Positions 1-4,751 of a DNA stretch of 6,713 nucleotides are shown here, piece by piece. Source of the stretch: Bacteroidota bacterium (GTDB lineage Bacteria > Bacteroidota > Bacteroidia > Bacteroidales > VadinHA17); assembly GCA_030628785.1 (NCBI GenBank), contig DAOVQI010000181.1:1-6713 (forward strand). The letters run 5' to 3'. The notes under the pieces were generated by a model. It saw nothing but the letters and a program-made list of their open reading frames with translations, had not been told where the DNA came from and did no database searches. The position numbers were made by a program, and so were the translations under genes. Every line of letters starts with the position of its first letter. Position 1 is the first letter of the stretch.

Positions 1-16
1 ATGTTTAATATACTAA

Positions 17-106
17 CAAAATTCTCCTCCTTGGAAAGGAGGAGTACCCGACCGGAGGGAGGGGGAGGTGGTTGATTCTTAGTTAAACAACCACCCCTTC
101 GGAAGG
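17..106. repeat. GC-rich hairpin cassette at left edge
   Basis: This G/C-rich block stands out from the AT-rich surroundings and holds three foldable palindromes. CTCCTCCTT (24-32) pairs perfectly with AAGGAGGAG (36-44) across a GGA loop. GGTGGTTG (67-74) pairs with CAACCACC (88-95) across a 13-base loop. CCTT and AAGG pair within 96-106. The block lies just downstream of the glycosyltransferase gene, whose stop is at 136-138, so on the minus strand the first palindrome, followed by AATTTTG, could also act as a weak intrinsic terminator. The 11-base string CAAAATTCTCC (17-27) recurs at 5838-5848, which points to a dispersed repeat family rather than a dedicated terminator. I see no open frame of value here. 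Confidence 0.55.
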
Positions 107-135
107 CAAGCGGAATTAAAAAGCCTTTTGAATGA

Positions 136-1038
136 TTAATCTAAGGTATACAGTGAACTGAAATATAGAAGTTTATATAAATCAAAAAGATAAAGACTGG
201 GTTTGGCAGCATATAAATTTTGTTCTATGAGTTTCATTAACCTTTTATTCAAAAAAACAGGCAAAGGAAATAAATGTAACTTTTTCAATTTATAAAACAT
301 ATTCAGCAATCGGATTTGTTGAACAAAATCAGCCGGTTCCTGCATTTGTTTTATTAATTGATATAAATTTCCTACTCCATCCAATGTTTTTTTTATGAAC
401 ACATGGTTTGGTTCGAGGCCTGTATGCAACAATGGGTTATTTATGTGTTTTACCTGAACATTCATTTTTTCCAATTCATACCCGAACAAGGTGTCTTCAT
501 GACCATATTGATCAAGATTTTTATTAAACTTTAAAGAATGGAATAAACTATATTCGATTAAGAAATTGAAACTGGAAAATCCAATGTTGGGATCTTTATT
601 TCTTTCGTTTGCAGGACGGCTTTCCCTCACGATTCCATATTTCCAGCGGAGAAAAAGTTCATGGTTTGCCGGTGGTTTCTGTTCATAGGCTGTACCGCCA
701 CAAATTACAATCTTACCTGAACAATGGCTTGTGTATTCTTTTATGAAGTTTTTATTAATTACACGGGCATCCCCATCAATAAATAACAAATAATCAGCCT
801 TCGCGAGGGAAGCGAGTTTGTTCCTTGCTAATGACCTTCCAAGGTTTTTTTCTGTGGAAATATATCGAACGTTTTCCCAGGTACCCGTAATCCTGTTTTC
901 AGAAACATAATGAGGTTCAGATGCATCATCCAGGACAATTATCTCTAACGGTACTTCTAACTTTAATCCCTGTTCTCTCAGTGTTTTAACTAATTCGACT
1001 ACATTATGGTTAAAAACCGGTATTAAAATTGAGAGCAT
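136..1038 (-). CDS. Family 2 glycosyltransferase (GT-A fold)
   Basis: This 300-residue protein begins with the GT2 pattern MLSILIPVFN. It has the nucleotide-binding DDAS (acidic pair D37-D38), the NxGRSLARNK stretch at 65-74, a DGD metal-binding triad (D88-D90) after the strand YLLFI, and a GHED motif at 179-182, where the catalytic base is expected in this fold. The enzyme should move a sugar from a nucleotide-sugar donor to a glycan, probably for cell-surface polysaccharide or LPS. Donor and acceptor cannot be told. I see no clear membrane segment, so it is likely cytosolic or peripheral. The ATG at 1038 fits the family, because the first beta strand starts at residue 2. No glycan cluster surrounds it; it is transcribed alone, divergently from RAYT-1. 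Family assignment is secure; the role is inferred. Confidence 0.93.
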   Translation of the reverse strand: MLSILIPVFNHNVVELVKTLREQGLKLEVPLEIIVLDDASEPHYVSENRITGTWENVRYISTEKNLGRSLARNKLASLAKADYLLFIDGDARVINKNFIKEYTSHCSGKIVICGGTAYEQKPPANHELFLRWKYGIVRESRPANERNKDPNIGFSSFNFLIEYSLFHSLKFNKNLDQYGHEDTLFGYELEKMNVQVKHINNPLLHTGLEPNHVFIKKTLDGVGNLYQLIKQMQEPADFVQQIRLLNMFYKLKKLHLFPLPVFLNKRLMKLIEQNLYAAKPSLYLFDLYKLLYFSSLYTLD

Positions 1039-1128
1039 TTTAATAATTCATTGATTACATATTGGAACGTTAACTATATGTTACATCATTAAACCTTTAA
1101 AACATCCAAAAAATAAAATAACCAACCT

Positions 1129-1136
1129 CAAAATTA
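1129..1136 (-). promoter_or_regulatory. Candidate -7 box for the glycosyltransferase
   Basis: On the minus strand this reads TAATTTTG, an exact match to the Bacteroidota -7 consensus TAnnTTTG, about 90 bases upstream of the glycosyltransferase ATG. I found no convincing TTG -33 partner at the usual distance. In DNA this AT-rich, chance matches are common. Confidence 0.25.
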
Positions 1137-1141
1137 AAATT

Positions 1142-1149
1142 TATCTTTG
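1142..1149 (+). promoter_or_regulatory. Candidate -7 box for RAYT-1
   Basis: TATCTTTG matches the Bacteroidota -7 consensus TAnnTTTG exactly and lies about 95 bases before the RAYT-1 ATG at 1244. It is nearly back to back with the minus-strand candidate at 1129-1136, so the two would form a divergent promoter pair. No clear -33 TTG box is visible. Confidence 0.3.
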
Positions 1150-1243
1150 TTTATATAGCCACCGGCAGATATTAAAAGAATAAGATACATCATTTTATTC
1201 TTTATTTTTTTTTTGAAACATCGATATAAGTACTAACCAAAAC

Positions 1244-1696
1244 ATGGTTGAAAACACCGGCTTGGAGGAGCTTTGTATAGTGAGAAACACCAAAAACCGA
1301 CAAAACCTCATTGATGATAGCATTGAAGCCTCATTATATGAATATTTGGGTGGTATTTGTAAAGGACTAGAATGTAATCTTGTTAAGGTAGGTGGACATA
1401 AGAACCATGTTCATGTATTGTGTTTACTATCACGAAAAGTAGCTCAGATGAAATTGTTGGAGGAAATAAAAAAGCAATCATCAAAATGGATTAAAACAAA
1501 AAGTCAGGCCTATTCCAATTTTTATTGGCAGGACGGTTATGGTATTTTTCCCATTAATCCTACAGAAATCGATAAGGTCATTGATTATATACAATCACAA
1601 CATAAACATCATAAGCATAAGAGTTTCCAGGACGAGTTCAGGGCTTTTCAAAAAAAATACAAAGTTAAATACGATGAACGATATGTGTGGGATTAG
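1244..1696 (+). CDS. RAYT-1: REP-associated tyrosine transposase (IS200-like Y1)
   Basis: This 150-residue Y1 transposase-like protein is related to IS200/IS605 TnpA. The HUH metal-binding motif is H55-V-H57 in GHKNHVHVL, and the nucleophile is probably Y115 in DYIQSQ, followed by HH at 122-123. KKQSSKW (76-82) and the C-terminal YxERYxWD (143-150) are typical of the RAYT group. It aligns without gaps to RAYT-2 (4186-4638) at about 61/150 identical residues by manual count. Known RAYTs cut and join single-stranded REP hairpins; one such array starts six bases after this stop. Oddities: the conserved first strand (HLTF in RAYT-2 at 11-14) reads CIVR, losing His11 and Phe14; Asp before the HUH is Asn54; and no array lies upstream. 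A GTG at 1280 with GGAGGAG (1264-1270) before it would delete the first strand, so I keep the ATG at 1244. The copy may be decaying or domesticated. Confidence 0.85.
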   Translation: MVENTGLEELCIVRNTKNRQNLIDDSIEASLYEYLGGICKGLECNLVKVGGHKNHVHVLCLLSRKVAQMKLLEEIKKQSSKWIKTKSQAYSNFYWQDGYGIFPINPTEIDKVIDYIQSQHKHHKHKSFQDEFRAFQKKYKVKYDERYVWD

Positions 1697-1702
1697 GCTT
1701 AC

Positions 1703-1783
1703 GCCCTTTCAGGGCTTAGATTTTTTTGTTATGCCAGATTCACAGGGCGTTGCCCTGTGTTACTGCTTATGCCATTTCAGGGC
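1703..1783 (+). repeat. REP-like palindrome array A-B-A' downstream of RAYT-1
   Basis: Three short palindromes follow the RAYT-1 stop. A is GCCCT-TTC-AGGGC (1703-1715). B is CACAGGGC-GTT-GCCCTGTG (1741-1759), a perfect 8-bp stem with a 3-base loop. A' is GCCATTTCAGGGC (1771-1783), a version of A with one mismatched stem pair. Centres lie at about 1709, 1750 and 1777, spacings of 41 and 27. The same plan appears twice around RAYT-2. By analogy with known REP/RAYT pairs, these are probable substrates of the adjacent transposase; as RNA they could fold into hairpins at the end of its transcript. Confidence 0.8.
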
Positions 1784-1927
1784 AAAAAGGAAGATAAATA
1801 AATTAGGTTTAAAAAGAGTAAAATCTGCTCATAACACAGTCATCATACGGCAAATGCACAAACCGTTACAGCTATCATATAAAGAAAATAAATATGTTGA
1901 CTAAAACAAATATATAAAACAAACCAA

Positions 1928-2000
1928 TGATTAATTTGTGAACAGGAACGTCTGTCAGCCGGACAGGCAGGGAGTGAAGCTCACCGAAGGTAATTAATCA
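1928..2000. repeat. 73-base element bounded by 9-bp inverted repeats
   Basis: TGATTAATT (1928-1936) and AATTAATCA (1992-2000) are perfect inverted repeats. They enclose a GC-richer core containing two possible hairpins: GTCTGTC (1950-1956) with GACAGGC (1962-1968), including one G-T pair, and GGGAG (1970-1974) with CTC-A-CC (1980-1985), with one bulged A. The core looks unlike its AT-rich flanks. It could be a small non-autonomous mobile repeat or a folded RNA; the sequence alone does not decide. No coding frame is evident. Confidence 0.45.
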
Positions 2001-2033
2001 GGTTATATTTACATGAGTTCGATATAAATAAAA

Positions 2034-2170
2034 AACGCTGAAACGGTTGTCGATTTACTGGACGATTAGTGTTATACCCACAGTTGAAACTGTGGGTTGA
2101 TATTTCAGCCCACAGATTTATCTGTGGGTTTATAAGTAAATCAGAAAAAAATTTAACGGCTTTAGCCGTT
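2034..2170. repeat. Second palindrome array, family distinct from the RAYT-adjacent arrays
   Basis: Four palindromes lie in 137 bases. The first is imperfect: AACGCT-GAA-ACGGTT (2034-2048). The second has arms ACCCACAGTT (2076-2085) and AACTGTGGGT (2088-2097). The third has arms CCCACAGAT (2109-2117) and ATCTGTGGG (2120-2128). The fourth is AACGGCT-TT-AGCCGTT (2155-2170). The inner pair shares the arm CCCACAG and the outer pair shares AACG-type arms. Centre spacings of about 45, 32 and 44 bases make the block roughly symmetric. On the minus strand the second palindrome is centred on TTTCA, as in the RAYT-adjacent A elements. It may be a REP-type array served by a transposase elsewhere. The downstream secreted thioredoxin gene begins 131 bases later. 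Confidence 0.65.
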
Positions 2171-2270
2171 TTCTAAACTTGCCATAGCTGTATACCATTA
2201 GTATCTTGTACTAAAGTGATACAAAAAACAAAAATTCCGAATTTCTGACTCCATCTAAAATAATTAGCAC

Positions 2271-2278
2271 TATTTTTG
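2271..2278 (+). promoter_or_regulatory. Candidate -7 box for the TlpA-like gene
   Basis: TATTTTTG matches the Bacteroidota TAnnTTTG consensus and ends 22 bases before the ATG at 2301. Initiation here would give a short leader of roughly 15-20 bases, ending in the A-rich GAAAAAAGTTAAA that precedes the start in place of a Shine-Dalgarno. No exact TTG is seen at the -33 position, which lowers confidence. Confidence 0.4.
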
Positions 2279-2300
2279 TTGTTTTTAGAAAAAAGTTAAA

Positions 2301-3713
2301 ATGAAAAGGATCATTAAGGGAGTATTTACTATATTAATAGTCAATATATTCTTCTTTCCCGGATTTAGCCAGGGATATAAAATTGATCTTAAAATTGAGG
2401 GACTGAAAGATACCAGCGTTTTTATCGCGTATCATTTCGGTGATAAAAAATTCATTCATGACACAATAACGCTTGACAATAAGGGTGTTGGAGCTTTTCA
2501 GGGAGATAAAGATTTGCCCGGAGGAGTATATCTTGTGGTTTTTCCGAATATGAAATTCTTTGAAGTTCTGGTATCAGACGATCAGTATTTCTCTTGTGAA
2601 ACCGATACGGCTGATCTTATCGGAAAACTAAAATTCAAAGGATCGGAAGAGAACAATGTCTTTCTGGATTATCAAAGATTCATGATCCAACAACAGAAAC
2701 TATCTCAGGAACTTCGAAAAAGAAGAAATAATTTCAAGGAAATGCCTGATTCTGTTGAATATATTAATCAACAATTAAAGGATCAGGATAAAAAGGTGAA
2801 ATCATACTGGAATGAACTGGTAAACAAACATCCCAATACTTTTTTGGCTAATTTGATCCGGTCAATGATCCCCCCGGAAATGCCGGAGTTTGAGATTCCG
2901 GAGAATACAGAGAATAAAGACTCTCTCAAATGGGTTTTGACTTATCAATTCAACAGGGATCATTTTTGCGATCATATTGAATTTTCAGACGAACGCTTGT
3001 TGAGAACACCTGTATTACGGACAAAACTGGATCAGTATTTCAACAGGGTTTTACTCCAGATCCCTGATTCCATTATACCACAAGTGCATGACATTGTTGA
3101 AAAAGTGCGTGGTAACGATAAAGTATTTCAGTATGTGATTGTGTTTTTGCTTAACAATTTTCAGAAAAGCAATATCATGGGGCTTGATGAAGTGTACGTT
3201 TATATAGCTGAAAAATACTATCTCTCGGGTGAGGCTAGCTGGATTGATTCAACTTTTATGGAGAAATTAGGTGACCGTATCGGTAAAATTAAGCATAATC
3301 TGATCGGTCGTGTTGGTAAAGATCTTACTATGGAGACCAGTACCGGAGAATGGGTCTCCCTGCATCAGGTAAACGCAAAATATACCATATTGTATTTTTG
3401 GGAACCGGATTGCGGTTTTTGTAAAAAGACTACTCCACAACTTAATGAGATATACAAAAAAAATAAGGATAAAGGACTAGAGATCTTTGCGGTTTATACT
3501 CAGGGCAACAAGCAGGAGTGGATGGATTACCTGAAAAAGAATGAATTATTTGACTGGATAAACGCTTTTGATCCCAACCAGGCTACTTATTTCCGTTATT
3601 ACTACGATGTTTTCAGCACACCCGTGATTTACCTCCTGGATAAAGATAAAGTCATTGTCGCTAAACGAATTAGTGCAGAATCCCTGGGTAAAATGCTGGA
3701 GAAGTTATTATAA
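2301..3713 (+). CDS. Secreted TlpA/ResA-like thioredoxin-fold protein (DUF4369-type N-terminus)
   Basis: This 470-residue exported protein starts with a signal peptide: KR at 2-3, a hydrophobic core at 8-20, and likely cleavage near FSQ-G at 22-25. A beta-rich DUF4369-like domain (about 26-115) follows, then a helical linker (about 120-330) resembling DUF5106 proteins. The C-terminal thioredoxin domain (about 335-470) has the active site CGFC (371-374) in FWEPDCGFCKKTTPQL and the cis-proline loop STPVIYLLD with P441. Thioredoxin-fold proteins of this type act in the periplasm, reducing or exchanging disulfides; in Bacteroidota many occur as single genes of unknown partner. Length and domain order fit that family. 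Apart from the CXXC pair, C99 and C223 are the only cysteines I see in the mature part. The start is set by the signal peptide. It ends one base before the convergent small membrane gene. The client is unknown. Confidence 0.92.
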   Translation: MKRIIKGVFTILIVNIFFFPGFSQGYKIDLKIEGLKDTSVFIAYHFGDKKFIHDTITLDNKGVGAFQGDKDLPGGVYLVVFPNMKFFEVLVSDDQYFSCETDTADLIGKLKFKGSEENNVFLDYQRFMIQQQKLSQELRKRRNNFKEMPDSVEYINQQLKDQDKKVKSYWNELVNKHPNTFLANLIRSMIPPEMPEFEIPENTENKDSLKWVLTYQFNRDHFCDHIEFSDERLLRTPVLRTKLDQYFNRVLLQIPDSIIPQVHDIVEKVRGNDKVFQYVIVFLLNNFQKSNIMGLDEVYVYIAEKYYLSGEASWIDSTFMEKLGDRIGKIKHNLIGRVGKDLTMETSTGEWVSLHQVNAKYTILYFWEPDCGFCKKTTPQLNEIYKKNKDKGLEIFAVYTQGNKQEWMDYLKKNELFDWINAFDPNQATYFRYYYDVFSTPVIYLLDKDKVIVAKRISAESLGKMLEKLL

Positions 3714-3714
3714 T

Positions 3715-3924
3715 TTACTCCTTTTTATTTTCCGGTTCCCGGATTAATACGGCAAAAATAAACAGTACCACTGCTGATGCTGCAAAGATCACAATAAGGG
3801 AAGATAAGATCTTTTGCAGGACCTGGTCAAGATCAATCACATCCCATATTCCCAAAATACCGATAACAGTAAAGACCAGAACAAGTAGAATAAGAAAGTA
3901 AGATACTATGGTTTTAACAGTCAT
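3715..3924 (-). CDS. Small two-helix membrane protein, function unknown
   Basis: This 69-residue protein has two predicted membrane helices, about 7-27 and 42-61. They are joined by an acidic loop (DVIDLDQ around 28-34), and the polar tail ends REPENKKE. I recognise no motif that gives a function; similar short double-span proteins occur in Bacteroidota as conserved hypotheticals. The coding case rests on the clean hydrophobic pattern, the ATG start and its tight tail-to-tail placement: its stop (3715-3717) is one base from the TlpA-like stop. No shared operon with that gene is possible, as they are on opposite strands. No strong ribosome binding site precedes the start, as is usual in this phylum. 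It is likely an inner-membrane protein. Confidence 0.7.
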   Translation of the reverse strand: MTVKTIVSYFLILLVLVFTVIGILGIWDVIDLDQVLQKILSSLIVIFAASAVVLFIFAVLIREPENKKE

Positions 3925-4050
3925 AATAATAAAGTTTTAATTATACATATCGATAATTATAATAATAAATTTAATGATTAACTGAAATTTCGTGTGTTTT
4001 CTCAGACAGCTTATAAGTCTTTAAGCGTTATCCTGAGCTTGTTTACTACT

Positions 4051-4070
4051 ATACCCTTTCTATGTAGGGT
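4051..4070 (+). repeat. Possible degenerate A-type REP palindrome
   Basis: ATACCCTTTC (4051-4060) matches the left half of the palindrome at 4736-4751, and AGGGT (4066-4070) matches its right arm, but TATGT is inserted between them. ACCCT and AGGGT can still pair across a larger loop. Its centre lies about 42 bases from the palindrome at 4096-4110, close to the A-to-B spacing of the arrays. It may be an eroded extra element. Confidence 0.35.
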
Positions 4071-4095
4071 TTTCGTATAATCATCTTCCTGATCC

Positions 4096-4177
4096 CAGCC
4101 CGAAGGGCTGATACATCACAGCCTGGGGCGGAGCCCCGGGGAACCTGACGTCCATATTCCCCAGGCTGAAAGCCTGG
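4096..4177 (-). repeat. REP-like array A-B-A' downstream of RAYT-2
   Basis: Read in the RAYT-2 direction (minus strand), eight bases after its stop comes A, CCAGGCT-TTC-AGCCTGG (4177-4161). Then comes B, CCCGGGGC-TCC-GCCCCAGG (4140-4122), with one G-T pair, and then A', CAGCCC-TTC-GGGCTG (4110-4096). Centres are at 4169, 4131 and 4103, spacings of 38 and 28. The A stems differ from those of the other arrays but remain fully paired, and the TTC loop is unchanged. Its orientation relative to the transposase is the same as that of the RAYT-1 array. Confidence 0.82.
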
Positions 4178-4185
4178 AACAAAAT

Positions 4186-4638
4186 TCAATCCCATAAATA
4201 TTTTTCATTGTATTCAATATTATATTCTTCCAGGAACTTTCGTAATTCATCCTGAAAACTTATTTTTTTATGATGATCTTTCTGCTTCAAGATGTAATTC
4301 CTTACAACCTCAACTTTAGAAGCACTTACAGAAAAATCTGCATAACCCGCTTGCCATGTAAACTTACTGGGTCCAAAATCCTGTTCTTTTGTCCATTTCG
4401 ATGATTGCTTTTTAACCTCTTCTACAATCTTTGCTAAAGCCTTATTTTTTGATAAAATGAAAAGAATATGAACATGATCAGGCACACCATTGATGATTAT
4501 TGCCGGACTATCCTGACCTTTTAAAATCCCCGACATATAGGCATAAAGCTTATTCTCCCACGATTCCTGAATAAATGGATACCGGTTTTTAGTGCTAAAT
4601 GTTAGATGTACATACAATTTGGAAAGAGATTGTCCCAT
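4186..4638 (-). CDS. RAYT-2: REP-associated tyrosine transposase (IS200-like Y1)
   Basis: This 150-residue protein has all expected Y1/RAYT marks: first strand LYVHLTFSTKNR (8-19), HUH motif H55-V-H57 in PDHVHIL, KKQSSKW (76-82), FTWQAGY (93-99), probable nucleophile Y115 in NYILKQ, HHKK (122-125), and C-terminal YNEKYLWD. By family knowledge it acts as a dimer that nicks single-stranded DNA at hairpins and forms a 5'-phosphotyrosine link. I choose the ATG at 4638. A longer frame to 4737 would add 33 residues translated from the palindrome array and overlap the ABC ATPase stop, while the chosen start gives exactly the length of RAYT-1. It looks intact and is the likelier active copy of the two. 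Expression signals are weak: there is no clear Shine-Dalgarno, and the upstream array could shield it from read-through from the ABC genes. Confidence 0.92.
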   Translation of the reverse strand: MGQSLSKLYVHLTFSTKNRYPFIQESWENKLYAYMSGILKGQDSPAIIINGVPDHVHILFILSKNKALAKIVEEVKKQSSKWTKEQDFGPSKFTWQAGYADFSVSASKVEVVRNYILKQKDHHKKISFQDELRKFLEEYNIEYNEKYLWD

Positions 4639-4667
4639 ATATTTTTGATTTAAGTTATATAATTGTA

Positions 4668-4751
4668 CCACCCTTTCAGGGTGGAAATTGGTTCTTGGAT
4701 TTATGTCCCGGGGCTCCGCCCCGGGCTGGTTTGTCATACCCTTTCAGGGTA
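4668..4751 (+). repeat. REP-like array A-B-A' upstream of RAYT-2, inside the ATPase 3' end
   Basis: On the plus strand A is CCACCCT-TTC-AGGGTGG (4668-4684), B is CCCGGGGC-TCC-GCCCCGGG (4707-4725) and A' is TACCCT-TTC-AGGGTA (4737-4751); all stems are perfect. Centres at 4676, 4716 and 4744 give spacings of 40 and 28. The A-core to A'-core distance is 68 bases, the same as in the RAYT-1 array. The array is antisense to RAYT-2 and inverted relative to the one at 4096-4177. The minus strand of 4677-4751 is read as the tail of the ABC ATPase. Confidence 0.85.

Larger units (their letters stand above)
1697..2300. other. 604-base intergenic region rich in palindromes
   Basis: I can support no gene here. 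An open frame beginning inside RAYT-1 and running to 1904 has no recognisable features and reads through the palindromes. The region holds the RAYT-1 array (1703-1783), an element bounded by inverted repeats (1928-2000), a second palindrome array (2034-2170) and a promoter-like box (2271-2278). Stretches 1784-1927 and 2171-2270 are AT-rich with nothing clear, apart from a weak GTATC/GATAC inverted repeat at 2201-2222. Confidence 0.6.
4096..4751 (-). mobile_element. RAYT-2 module: transposase between inverted REP arrays
   Basis: The 656-base unit consists of RAYT-2 with one A-B-A' array on each side, in opposite orientations. The two B palindromes match at 18 of 19 positions as inverted copies. 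This layout resembles RAYT loci described in Proteobacteria, where the transposase gene sits among its REPs. Whether the unit moves as a block is unknown. The right array has inserted into, or extended, the 3' end of the ABC ATPase gene. I see no target-site duplication, and none is expected for this transposase class. Confidence 0.65.

Noticed and set aside
1280..1282. GTG start for RAYT-1 with the GGAGGAG at 1264-1270 as ribosome binding site
   Set aside because: Spacing is good, but this start would remove the first beta strand of the fold, and strong Shine-Dalgarno use is unusual in this phylum. It could still matter if the gene is decaying.
1539..1904. Plus-strand open frame of 121 codons overlapping the RAYT-1 3' end
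   Set aside because: It is an alternate frame of RAYT-1 that then reads through the palindrome array. It shows no recognisable domain, and its composition follows the overlapped gene and repeats.
1703..2170. CRISPR array
   Set aside because: The repeats are self-complementary, of unequal sequence and spacing, with no constant repeat separated by unique spacers and no cas genes nearby.
2034..2300. Riboswitch or leader attenuator for the TlpA-like gene
   Set aside because: The hairpins match no riboswitch fold I recognise, and a promoter-like box at 2271-2278 lies downstream of them, so they are probably not in that transcript.
4639..4737. 33-residue N-terminal extension of RAYT-2
   Set aside because: It is translated from the REP-like array and overlaps the ATPase 3' end. 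The ATG at 4638 gives exactly the family N-terminus and the same length as RAYT-1.
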